Shown here: one piece after another, positions 7,577-14,988 of the stretch | How positions within the stretch are numbered: position 1 is the first letter of the stretch | Layout: the number at the start of each line of letters is the position of its first letter | Origin: VBAS01 sp035318985 | GTDB taxonomy: Bacteria > Bacteroidota > Bacteroidia > Chitinophagales > Chitinophagaceae | Reading direction: 5' to 3' | NCBI GenBank assembly: GCA_035318985.1 | Contig: DATHDP010000039.1 | Coordinates: forward strand, 1 to 31,775 | Length of the DNA stretch: 31,775 nucleotides | Notes under the pieces: model-generated | Told to the model about the DNA's origin: nothing | The model's database searches: none | What the model saw: the letters and a program-made list of their open reading frames with translations, nothing else | Program-made: the position numbers and the translations under genes

Positions 7577-9829
7577 ATGGCTACAGCATCAGCAAAAAAA
7601 ACAGTTAAGGCAACAAACGGCAAACCCGCCTCCAAAAAGAAATTTGACCTTCACGAAGCGCTTCAGGAACATTTTGGTTTTGATAAATTCAAAGGCAACC
7701 AGGAAAAAATCATTGAGAATTTGCTGGCGGGAAAGGACACCTTTGTTATCAAGCCTACCGGTGGTGGTAAAAGTTTGTGCTATCAATTACCGGCATTAGT
7801 TAGTCAAGGAGTTGCAATTATAGTTTCTCCTCTCATTGCGCTAATGAAAAACCAGGTGGATCTTGTACGCAGCTACAGCAACATTGATTCAGTCGCACAT
7901 TTTTTAAATTCTACTCTTACAAAAAAAGAAATAAGAGAGGTACATGATGATCTGCTAACCGGCAAAACAAAAATGTTATACGTTGCGCCGGAAACATTAA
8001 CCAAGCAAGAAAATCTTGACTTCTTTAGTGATCTTAAGATCTCCTTCTTCGCGGTTGATGAAGCACACTGTATTTCTGAATGGGGTCATGATTTTCGTCC
8101 GGAATACCGTCGGTTGAGAGAGATGATGATCCAGATAAATCCTGACATTCCAATGATCGCTTTAACTGCGACAGCAACTCCAAAAGTTCAAAGCGATATC
8201 GTTGAAAATCTTAACCTCCGTGATCCAAAAATCTTTATTTCTTCATTTAACCGGCCGAATCTCTATTATGAAATAATTCCTAAGATCAATAAGGATGATA
8301 CGCTAAAGAATATGGCAAAGTTCATCGTGCAGAATAGGGGCAAAAGCGGTATCATTTATACAACGAATAGGAAAACGACCGAAGAACTTGCTGATATGCT
8401 AACGGCAAATGGCATTAAAGCTGTTGCTTATCATGCCGGATTTGACAGTAAGCTAAGATCCGACAGGCAAGATCAGTTTATGAATGAAGATGTGCAGGTT
8501 ATCGTTGCCACTATTGCATTCGGAATGGGAATTGATAAACCAGATATCCGTTATGTTATTCACTATAATATTCCAAAGAGTATTGAAAATTATTACCAGG
8601 AAACTGGCCGTGCGGGTCGTGATGGCATGGAGGGAAAATGCATTCTTTATTATTCCCATAAAGATGTGGCAAAGCTTGAACACCTGATGCGTGATAAACC
8701 GCTTAGCGAAAGAGAAGTGGGAAATCAATTGATAAGTGAAACAGTTGCTTTTGCAGAAAGTGGTGTTTGTAGAAGAAAAATTTTATTAAGCTATTTTGGA
8801 GAAGAATACGAAACTGATAAATGTAATAATTGTGATAATTGCCTTCATCCGAAAGAAAAAATTGAAGCGAAGGATGAGGTTGTGTGTGCACTGAAAGCTA
8901 TTAAGGCCCTTGATGAACGGTTTGCAATGGAATATGTGGTGAATATGATCTTTGGAAGACCAACACCACAAATAACCATGTATCGTCATGAGGGGCTTGA
9001 TGTATTTGCCAGTGGTAGTGAAAAAGAACCACATTTCTGGAACTCATTGATCCGCCAAATGCTGTTGGAGGGTTTGCTTCAAAAAGATATTGAAGAATAT
9101 GGTGTACTGAAGTTTACAAAGAAGGGAACTGATTTCCTGAAGAAACCAAAATCTTTCAAGATCGTTCTTAATAATACATATGAAGAGGCAAATGCTGATG
9201 ATGATGAAGGCGTAGAAACTACAGAAGGCGCTGCAGTGGATGAAAAGTTGTTTGAGATGCTGAAAGAGCTTCGTCAAAAAGAAGCAAAGAAAAAAAATCT
9301 ACCTCCGTTTGTTCTTTTCCTTGAATCATCATTGCAGGATATGGCAACTCTTTATCCCATTACACTAGCAGATCTTGAAAAATGCCAGGGTGTAAGTAAA
9401 GGAAAAGCGATCCGATATGGCAAACCCTTTATTGATTTGGTCTCCAAATATGTGGAGGAAAATAATATTGAACGTCCCGATGATTTTGTAATGAAGAGTG
9501 TGGTGAATAAAAGCGGCAACAAGGTTTATATCATTCAGAACATTGATAAAAAGATCCCGCTGGAGACCATTGCAAAAAATAAAGGAATGAAAATGGAAGA
9601 GCTGCTGGAAGAAATGGAAACGATCGCAGGCAGCGGCACCAAACTCAATCTTGATTATGCTCTCTCTCAATTACTGGATGAATATGACCAGGAAGAGATC
9701 ATTGAATATTTTAAAGGTTGCGAAACCTCTTCACTACAGGTGGCACAGGAAGAATTATCTGAACATAATTTTACCTGGGAGCAATTGAAGCTTATGCGGA
9801 TAAAGTTTTTAGGACAATACGGAAATTAA
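7577..9829 (+). CDS. recQ: ATP-dependent DNA helicase RecQ
   Basis: A 750-residue 3'-5' helicase for recombination and fork repair. After a Lys-rich N-terminal tail (about 22 residues) come Walker A KPTGGGKSLCYQ (about 59-70), DEAH (161-164) with HCISEWGHDFRP, TATATP, and motif VI YYQETGRAGRDG. The zinc site of the RQC region is complete (Cys398, Cys416, Cys419, Cys422). An HRDC domain follows (about 555-630), and the C-terminus (about 660-735) looks like the helix-turn-helix also found in the Pif1-like helicase of this window. ATG at 7577 overlaps the stop of a five-codon leader frame. The gene is divergent from kdsD. Confidence 0.97.
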   Translation: MATASAKKTVKATNGKPASKKKFDLHEALQEHFGFDKFKGNQEKIIENLLAGKDTFVIKPTGGGKSLCYQLPALVSQGVAIIVSPLIALMKNQVDLVRSYSNIDSVAHFLNSTLTKKEIREVHDDLLTGKTKMLYVAPETLTKQENLDFFSDLKISFFAVDEAHCISEWGHDFRPEYRRLREMMIQINPDIPMIALTATATPKVQSDIVENLNLRDPKIFISSFNRPNLYYEIIPKINKDDTLKNMAKFIVQNRGKSGIIYTTNRKTTEELADMLTANGIKAVAYHAGFDSKLRSDRQDQFMNEDVQVIVATIAFGMGIDKPDIRYVIHYNIPKSIENYYQETGRAGRDGMEGKCILYYSHKDVAKLEHLMRDKPLSEREVGNQLISETVAFAESGVCRRKILLSYFGEEYETDKCNNCDNCLHPKEKIEAKDEVVCALKAIKALDERFAMEYVVNMIFGRPTPQITMYRHEGLDVFASGSEKEPHFWNSLIRQMLLEGLLQKDIEEYGVLKFTKKGTDFLKKPKSFKIVLNNTYEEANADDDEGVETTEGAAVDEKLFEMLKELRQKEAKKKNLPPFVLFLESSLQDMATLYPITLADLEKCQGVSKGKAIRYGKPFIDLVSKYVEENNIERPDDFVMKSVVNKSGNKVYIIQNIDKKIPLETIAKNKGMKMEELLEEMETIAGSGTKLNLDYALSQLLDEYDQEEIIEYFKGCETSSLQVAQEELSEHNFTWEQLKLMRIKFLGQYGN

Positions 9830-9938
9830 TATGGCCGATTCTCCTTTAATAACCATTTTTGTTTTGCATTAACAGGACTTTAATTAGTTCGTTGTATTAT
9901 TCTTTTCATGTTGTCGTTTGGCTATCGAAACCACCAAC

Positions 9939-10838
9939 ATGAAAAAGCTCCGTCGTTTTCTTCTCATTACACTTATCCTTTTCATAATTGTAGTCGCGGG
10001 ACATATTTATTATATAACTACGTTAGCCCCAACAGAAAAATACCCGGTCGATAATTATTTACTAAACGAAACAGATAAAAAAGCATTGATAATAGTGGCG
10101 CATGATGATGATATGGCCACAAGTGCCGGGACCATAACTCTTTTATGCAAAAACGGCTGGCTGATACGAGAGATGTGTTTCTATCAACTAGGCGGATTAT
10201 ATTTTAAAAAAGACAGTAAAAATAATCCGATTCGTAAACAATCGTTGCGACAGGCTGTAGCTCTCCAGGGTTTGCAGGGAGCGGACCCGGTTGATTTTAA
10301 TTTCAGGAATGATATGGAAACCGAAAAACCATATATGCCGATGCCCTATTCACAATTTGCAACAAACTATAAACTCGATTCACTCACTAAACTTATCGCT
10401 GCATATATTGAAAAGTATAAACCTTCGGTGATCTTCACCCTGGATAGTGTGATGGGTGGATATGGAAACCCTGATCATGTAATGATAAGCCAACGGATAA
10501 TGGATTATTGTCGACAACATAAAAATGATCCGGGGTTTTCTGTTAAAAAAATTTATCAGCCGGTATTTCCACCGTCGCAATCAGACAGGGTATTGAGTAA
10601 GATGCCTGTATATAATGAAGCAAAAAAAGTATATCAATGTGAAGGAATGCCACTACCTGATGTACAGGTTGAGTTCGGTGATCATTCAAAAGAAAAGAAA
10701 CAGGTGATACAAGCCTATACTACCGAGCAAAGCTCCTTTAAACAAATTACTCCTTATTATAACTGGTATCCGCATTGGATATATTTTAAAATTTTCGACC
10801 GCGACTTTTTTAAAGTTGTGAATGTGTCATCATTATAA
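9939..10838 (+). CDS. PIG-L family (LmbE-like) deacetylase, membrane-anchored
   Basis: About 299 residues from the ATG at 9939; a TTG seven codons upstream is in frame but less likely, because the ATG is directly followed by a basic-hydrophobic signal anchor (KKLRRFLLITLILFIIVVAGHIYYI). The PIG-L zinc motif appears as IIVAHDDDM where the family normally has AHPDDE, and the second motif is GGYGNPDHV, close to GGYGHPDH of MshB. The family removes N-acetyl groups from sugar conjugates such as GlcNAc derivatives. The anchor suggests an envelope location. The substrate is unknown; no biosynthetic partner lies beside it. Confidence 0.8.
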   Translation: MKKLRRFLLITLILFIIVVAGHIYYITTLAPTEKYPVDNYLLNETDKKALIIVAHDDDMATSAGTITLLCKNGWLIREMCFYQLGGLYFKKDSKNNPIRKQSLRQAVALQGLQGADPVDFNFRNDMETEKPYMPMPYSQFATNYKLDSLTKLIAAYIEKYKPSVIFTLDSVMGGYGNPDHVMISQRIMDYCRQHKNDPGFSVKKIYQPVFPPSQSDRVLSKMPVYNEAKKVYQCEGMPLPDVQVEFGDHSKEKKQVIQAYTTEQSSFKQITPYYNWYPHWIYFKIFDRDFFKVVNVSSL

Positions 10839-10862
10839 GCAGCCTTTTTATTGCTTAACTTC

Positions 10863-10882
10863 CATTTTCATCAATGAAAATG
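10863..10882. repeat. 20-base inverted repeat directly upstream of the ridA-like gene
   Basis: CATTTTCAT-CA-ATGAAAATG is a perfect inverted repeat with 9-base arms and a 2-base centre, four bases before the ATG at 10887. There is no T-run, so an operator is more likely than a terminator. The loop is too short for a stable RNA hairpin unless the innermost pairs open. Confidence 0.4.
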
Positions 10883-10886
10883 TATT

Positions 10887-11276
10887 ATGCAAAGAACAAA
10901 TTATTCCTCTGGCGCTAAATGGGAAGACATTGTCGGCTATAGCCGTGCTGTAAAAATTGGAAATACAATTGAAGTAACCGGAACGGTTGCTGTAAATGAT
11001 AACAGTGATCTTGTAGGCGGAAATGATGCATACGAGCAAACGAAGTTCATCATTCAAAAAATAGAAAAGGTTTTGCAAAAGGCTGGTGCTTCATTAAAAG
11101 ATGTAATAAGGACAAGATTGTTTGTCACTGATATTTCCCGCTGGGAAGAATATGGAAAAGCCCATGGCGAATTCTTCAAAGACATCAAACCCTGCACAAG
11201 CATGATCGAAGTGAAAGGGTTGATCGCTCCAGAATATTTAATAGAGATTGAAGCAACTGCAATCATCAGTGAATAA
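10887..11276 (+). CDS. RidA/YjgF/YER057c-family protein lacking the deaminase arginine
   Basis: A 129-residue protein with the RidA fold pattern (SRAVKIGNTIEVTGTVAV, IEKVLQKAGASLKDVIRTRLFVTDI, IEIEATAII). RidA hydrolyses reactive enamine/imine products of PLP enzymes using an arginine in the segment P-A-R-S-C-V-E-V; here the segment reads P-C-T-S-M-I-E-V, so the arginine is a threonine. That places it among Rid groups without the archetypal imine deaminase residue. It ends 9 bases before an aminotransferase gene in the same operon, a context that still points to amine or imine metabolism. The activity is open. Confidence 0.85.
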   Translation: MQRTNYSSGAKWEDIVGYSRAVKIGNTIEVTGTVAVNDNSDLVGGNDAYEQTKFIIQKIEKVLQKAGASLKDVIRTRLFVTDISRWEEYGKAHGEFFKDIKPCTSMIEVKGLIAPEYLIEIEATAIISE

Positions 11277-11285
11277 CTTCGCTGC

Positions 11286-12437
11286 ATGAGCAGTCCCGTT
11301 ATTAATTCCAAGCTCCCGAATGTCGGCACTACCATTTTTACTGTAATGAGTGGTTTGGCCAATCAGTACAATGCCATCAATCTCGGCCAGGGCTTTCCTG
11401 ATTATCAAATGAACGAAGAGTTGATGAACAAGGTTAGTGAGGTTATGCAGAAGGGATGGAACCAGTATGTTCCGATGCAGGGTTATATGCCATTAAGAGA
11501 ATCTATTGCTGACAAGATTGAATATTTATATCAAACAAAAATTGATCCAGGCACGCAAATTACAATTACCCCCGGTGGCACATATGCCATTTATACTGCA
11601 TTGACCACAATTCTGCAACCCGGAGATGAAGTAATAATTTTTGAACCCGGATATGACAGTTATATTCCCAATGTTGAGATCAATGGTGCTGTTCCAATTC
11701 TCATTGATCTGAAATTTCCCGAATACAAGATCGACTGGGATGAAGTGAGAAAAAAAGTTTCTCCAAAAACAAAAGCGATCATGCTGAACAGCCCGCATAA
11801 TCCAACCGGTGCGGTGTTAATGGAAGAAGATATCCGAAGGTTGAGCAGTATTGTTAAGGACACAAATATTTTTATTGTTAGTGATGAGGTTTATGAACAT
11901 CTCATCTTTGATAATATTCCACACCAGTCCATTCTTCGTTACCCGGAATTGCTTGAAAGAAGTTTTGTCTGCTTTTCTTTTGGCAAAACATATAACTGTA
12001 CCGGCTGGAAACTTGGTTATTGTATCTCTTCTCCTGCATCAATGGTCGAGTTCAGAAAAGTTCACCAGTTCAATTGCTTTTGTTGTCACACTCCTTCACA
12101 GGTTGCATTGGCAGATTTCTTAAAAAACAAAGACGCTTATTTATCGCTCAGTGGCATCATGCAACAAAAAAGAGATCATTTTATTGAGCTGATGAAGCAA
12201 ACAAAATTTGAGTTGCTGAAAAGCAGTGGCAGTTATTTTATTTGTGCAAAATATGATCGCATCAGTGATGAAGGAGACAGAGACTTTGCAATACGCATTA
12301 CAAAAGAATTTGGCGTAGCCACAATTCCTGTCTCTGTGTTTTATAAGGCCGGAACAGATAACAAAGTAATTCGTTTTTGTTTTTCAAAAAACAGCGAAAC
12401 ATTAGAAGCGGCTGTTGAAAGACTAATAAAAATTTAA
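11286..12437 (+). CDS. class I PLP aminotransferase (methionine/kynurenine aminotransferase-like)
   Basis: A 383-residue fold-type I aminotransferase. The PLP lysine is Lys234 in SFGKTYNCTGWKLGY; other landmarks are NLGQGFPDY, GGTYAIYTAL, NSPHNPTGAV and SDEVYEHLIF. The pattern is that of YbdL-type methionine aminotransferases and kynurenine aminotransferases, which transfer the amino group of large neutral amino acids to 2-oxo acids. It starts 9 bases after the RidA-like gene and its TAA overlaps the ATG of the transporter (TAATG), so the three genes form one operon. The exact amino acid cannot be told from sequence. Confidence 0.9.
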   Translation: MSSPVINSKLPNVGTTIFTVMSGLANQYNAINLGQGFPDYQMNEELMNKVSEVMQKGWNQYVPMQGYMPLRESIADKIEYLYQTKIDPGTQITITPGGTYAIYTALTTILQPGDEVIIFEPGYDSYIPNVEINGAVPILIDLKFPEYKIDWDEVRKKVSPKTKAIMLNSPHNPTGAVLMEEDIRRLSSIVKDTNIFIVSDEVYEHLIFDNIPHQSILRYPELLERSFVCFSFGKTYNCTGWKLGYCISSPASMVEFRKVHQFNCFCCHTPSQVALADFLKNKDAYLSLSGIMQQKRDHFIELMKQTKFELLKSSGSYFICAKYDRISDEGDRDFAIRITKEFGVATIPVSVFYKAGTDNKVIRFCFSKNSETLEAAVERLIKI

Positions 12438-13342
12438 TGATAAAAGATGTCCGATACAAGGGAATCGTTTTTATGCTGATGGCGGCATTATGTTTTTCTA
12501 TGATGGGGGGTGCCGCAAAAGCATTAAAAGAAGTTTTCTCTGCTGGCCAGCTTGTACTTTATCGTAATGCAATTGGGATGACCTTTCTTATTCCGGGTTT
12601 ACTTATAAAACCTCCTGTTCAACAAGGTGGCAAGTTCCTGCGGCTTGCTTTCCGAGGGTTAATGGGAGCACTTGCCTTATACACGTTATTATATTGTATT
12701 CTGCATCTCCCTTTAGGTACGGCGATGAGCTATAATCTTACCTCGGCATTATTCATTGCTATCTTTTCGTTTATTTTTTTTGGAGAATATCATGGCAAAA
12801 AAGTTTTATTCGCCGTGATACTTGGTTTTACAGGTATGTTACTTATTTATAAACCCGTAATGCATTTCCCCTGGTATTATCATGCAACCGGTTTGGCTTC
12901 TGGTATCATTTCTGCAATTGCTTATATAACTCTTGGAAGGCTGGCGGCCTATTATGATTCACGGGTGATCGTGTTATCTTTTTTAGTAGCTGGTGTTTTG
13001 TTGCCCTCGCTTTCATTGTTAATTCATTATTCATTTGGAACACCAGCAGATGGTGTTTTTATTATTGATTGGAAATGGCCGGCAGGCAAAGAGTGGTTCA
13101 TTGTTTTATTCATGGCACTCGCCGCTTTGTTCGGACAATACTTTGTCACGAAAGCGTATGGTTCTGATAAAGCAGGGATTGTTTCTGTTTTTGGATACTC
13201 CAATATTATCTACTCTGTTTTTATCGGCATGTTATTAGGTGATGCCTTCCCCGATCTTATGAGTTGGGCCGGGATCTCCTGCATCATTATTAGCGGCGTT
13301 ATTATCTCCCTCTTTAAAAGAAGTCAATTACCCGACGATTAA
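12437..13342 (+). CDS. EamA/DMT family transporter
   Basis: A 301-residue membrane protein with about ten hydrophobic segments arranged as two EamA repeats (first about residues 10-140, second about 148-290). The N-terminal GGAAKALKEVFSAGQLVLYRNAIG is typical of drug/metabolite exporters. Its ATG overlaps the aminotransferase stop codon, so it is translationally coupled. The arrangement suggests it moves a substrate or product of the aminotransferase, perhaps an amino acid, but that is inference. Confidence 0.85.
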   Translation: MIKDVRYKGIVFMLMAALCFSMMGGAAKALKEVFSAGQLVLYRNAIGMTFLIPGLLIKPPVQQGGKFLRLAFRGLMGALALYTLLYCILHLPLGTAMSYNLTSALFIAIFSFIFFGEYHGKKVLFAVILGFTGMLLIYKPVMHFPWYYHATGLASGIISAIAYITLGRLAAYYDSRVIVLSFLVAGVLLPSLSLLIHYSFGTPADGVFIIDWKWPAGKEWFIVLFMALAALFGQYFVTKAYGSDKAGIVSVFGYSNIIYSVFIGMLLGDAFPDLMSWAGISCIIISGVIISLFKRSQLPDD

Positions 13343-13362
13343 AAAATATTTATCAAAAAGAT

Positions 13363-13394
13363 TTGGCTGTGCCAGTTTCTTAATCGTATATTTG
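13363..13394 (+). promoter_or_regulatory. Bacteroidota-type promoter of arsR
   Basis: TTG at 13363-13365 and TATATTTG at 13387-13394 match the -33 and -7 consensus (TTG, TAnnTTTG) with a 21-base spacer. The predicted start of transcription is about 13400, leaving a leader of about a dozen bases before the TTG start codon of arsR. Confidence 0.7.
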
Positions 13395-13412
13395 CGATAA
13401 AGGATAAAGAAA

Positions 13413-13748
13413 TTGGCAATTCACAAAAAAGAAGAGTTTTCGCAAAAAGAACAGGACTTGGCGGCTTTTGCAAAAGCATTAAGTCACCCTGCTCGTATTG
13501 CAATATTGAAAATGCTGGCGCAAAAGAATGAATGCATCTGTGGCGAGATCGTTGATGTATTACCGCTTGCACAGAGTACAGTAAGTCAGCATTTGAAAGA
13601 ATTAAAAAATGCCGGGCTAATAGATGGTACAATTGACGGTCCCCGTAGTTGCTATTGCATTAATTGGAAAGCATTTGAAAAATTTCATAGTGAGTTCAGT
13701 TTTCTTTTCAACAAGCTGAAAGTGCAGAATGAAAAAGCTTGTTGCTGA
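13413..13748 (+). CDS. arsR: ArsR-family metalloregulator
   Basis: A 111-residue winged-helix repressor. The core is ALSHPARIAILKML, then NECICGEIV, which sits where classical ArsR has the As(III)-binding ELCVCDL and keeps a Cys-x-Cys pair, then the recognition helix LAQSTVSQHLKELKNAGLI. The C-terminus ends in Cys-Cys. In the absence of arsenite or a related thiophilic metal it should repress its own transcript. No ATG is available; TTG at 13413 is chosen because it follows a good promoter by a short leader and precedes the conserved core by a normal distance. It is followed by a Cys-rich mini-gene and arsC. Confidence 0.88.
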   Translation: MAIHKKEEFSQKEQDLAAFAKALSHPARIAILKMLAQKNECICGEIVDVLPLAQSTVSQHLKELKNAGLIDGTIDGPRSCYCINWKAFEKFHSEFSFLFNKLKVQNEKACC

Positions 13749-13767
13749 GTGCTGGATAGTCGTAAAG

Positions 13768-13833
13768 AGTACAAGTGTGCGACGTAACGAAAGTTAAATA
13801 GCAGTAATAAAGTTGGAATCATAATTATTTAAC
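13768..13833 (+). ncRNA. candidate structured leader element, copy 1
   Basis: This segment between arsR and the Cys-rich mini-gene is about 77% identical (44 of 57 aligned positions, one gap) to 30157-30212. The shared core includes ACAAG-GTGCGACG, TAG-AGTAAT, GTTG and ATCATAA. Two possible stems interlock: TAAC (13785-13788) with GTTG (13812-13815), and GTTAAATA (13793-13800) with TATTTAAC (13826-13833). The order is that of an H-type pseudoknot. It ends 17 bases before the ATG at 13851. The family is not recognised; a riboswitch-like or other cis-acting RNA is inferred. Confidence 0.45.
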
Positions 13834-13850
13834 CTTTAAAAAGTAAAGCC

Positions 13851-13916
13851 ATGAACACAAAAGATCCAGGAAACGGCGGATGTTGCGGCGGTATCACCGA
13901 TATGGGTTGCTGCTAA
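13851..13916 (+). CDS. 21-residue Cys-rich peptide in the arsenic module
   Basis: An ATG frame of 21 codons and a TAA. The peptide begins MNTKDPGN and continues GGCCGG, then ITDMGCC at the C-terminus: four cysteines in two Cys-Cys pairs and seven glycines. Its position between arsR and arsC and the vicinal cysteines suggest a peptide that binds arsenite or another thiophilic metal, but no characterised homologue is known to me. It follows the structured leader element and precedes a perfect hairpin, so it has its own potential control signals. It could also be a chance frame; codon order and the repeated Cys-Cys pairs argue for a gene. Confidence 0.5.
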   Translation: MNTKDPGNGGCCGGITDMGCC

Positions 13917-13924
13917 ATCATCAC

Positions 13925-13952
13925 AAAGAGTTCCGCATATGCGGAACTCTTT
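13925..13952 (+). terminator. perfect 28-base palindrome, terminator or attenuator before arsC
   Basis: AAAGAGTTCCGC-ATAT-GCGGAACTCTTT gives a 12-base-pair stem with a four-base loop, followed by the T-rich AATTTTATT. It stands 9 bases after the mini-gene stop and 11 bases before the arsC ATG. The form is that of an intrinsic terminator with an imperfect T-run, which could reduce transcription of arsC; an operator or mRNA end-protection role is also possible. Confidence 0.6.
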
Positions 13953-13963
13953 AATTTTATTAA

Positions 13964-14356
13964 ATGAAAAAGAGATTATTATTTGTTTGTGTTGAAAACA
14001 GCAATCGTTCTCAAATGAGCCAGGCATTTGCAAAAATACTGGGTGGTGAAAATGTAGAAGCATACAGCGCCGGCAGTAAGCCCTCGGGTATTGTAAATCC
14101 AAAAGCAATTGCTGCAATGAAAGAATTGGGTTATGATCTGAGCAAGCATGCCAGCAAATCATTAAAAGATGTCGAGCAATTTGCTCCGTTTGATGCATTG
14201 GTAACAATGGGCTGTGGTGATGCTTGTCCCTGGATGCCGGCAAAAAAATTTATTGATTGGGAAATTCCTGATCCTAAAAATATGGAGCCATCAAAATTCC
14301 ACGAAGTAAGAGATCTCATCCGTAATAAGGTGAAAGACTTGTTGTCTTCAATCTAG
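13964..14356 (+). CDS. arsC: arsenate reductase, LMW protein-tyrosine-phosphatase type
   Basis: A 130-residue cytoplasmic enzyme that reduces arsenate to arsenite by a cysteine relay. The phosphatase P-loop CVENSNRS (Cys10 to Arg16) is at the N-terminus, the two resolving cysteines are in MGCGDACPWMP, and IPDPKNM supplies the catalytic aspartate. Position downstream of arsR supports arsenate rather than phosphotyrosine as substrate. No arsenite efflux gene (arsB or acr3) follows, so export must be encoded elsewhere. The stop TAG shares the palindrome CTAG with the stop of the convergent gene at 14353. Confidence 0.9.
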   Translation: MKKRLLFVCVENSNRSQMSQAFAKILGGENVEAYSAGSKPSGIVNPKAIAAMKELGYDLSKHASKSLKDVEQFAPFDALVTMGCGDACPWMPAKKFIDWEIPDPKNMEPSKFHEVRDLIRNKVKDLLSSI

Positions 14357-14892
14357 CCTTTAGGTGTTATATATTTTTCCGGGATCGGTGTATCCGGGCT
14401 CTCACCCTGCCAAAGAATAGTGATTACCCACCAGCGTTTACCATCATACCAAAGTTGAAAGCTGTTTATTCCTCGCATAAAAGGTTTCTCGTCCTTCTGT
14501 GTTCTTTTGCTTTCATAAGTGCTGAATACATGAACAATGTTTCCGAATTGCTCGGTCTTTTTACCGATCTCTGTTTCAAAAAATCCATCCCTCTCCAGAA
14601 AGGGGCCCGAGTTGGTTATATAATCTTCAACTGCCAGTGTTCTTCTGGTTATTTCTCCTGTTGGCCGCTTGCCTGTTGGGATCATCCTTGCATCGGGGAC
14701 AAATAGTGTTCGCATCCTGTCCCAATTTCTTTTTTGTCCAGCGGGTCCGCTGATAACATTATATACTGCAGCAACAATTGCTTCGGGTGATGAAACATCT
14801 TTTGGATCGGCAGGAATGCTATCTAAAAGTGTTTTTGCTCCTATTGTTGTGCAAGACAAAATGATCACCACAAGTATCAACATTCTTTTCAT
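14353..14892 (-). CDS. exported NTF2/SnoaL-like protein
   Basis: A 179-residue protein. Residues 1-19 form a signal peptide (MKRMLILVVIILSCTTIGA), so it is secreted or periplasmic. The rest looks like an NTF2-like cone fold: an N-terminal helix region (PEAIVAAVYNVISGPAGQKRNWDRMRTLF), a middle part with VEDYITNSGPF and a C-terminal sheet (HVFSTYESKR, INSFQLWYDGKRWWVITILWQ). The fold serves many enzymes and binding proteins; no catalytic set is evident, so the function is unknown. Its 3' end overlaps arsC by four bases, tail to tail. Confidence 0.7.
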   Translation of the reverse strand: MKRMLILVVIILSCTTIGAKTLLDSIPADPKDVSSPEAIVAAVYNVISGPAGQKRNWDRMRTLFVPDARMIPTGKRPTGEITRRTLAVEDYITNSGPFLERDGFFETEIGKKTEQFGNIVHVFSTYESKRTQKDEKPFMRGINSFQLWYDGKRWWVITILWQGESPDTPIPEKYITPKG

Positions 14893-14988
14893 GCTGCTAA
14901 ATTTTGTTCAAGTTAGTTATTGGCCGTGTATTTTCTTCTCCATTCATAAATCTGGCTTCGGTTTGTTTACTTTGTAAAAATTTATTGA

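Noticed and set aside
13768..13833. Similarity of the ACAAG-GTGCGACG part to the c-di-GMP-I riboswitch segment around GGGACGCAAAGC
   Set aside because: Only a few bases agree; the two c-di-GMP-I stems, the tetraloop and the receptor are missing, and the element is too short.
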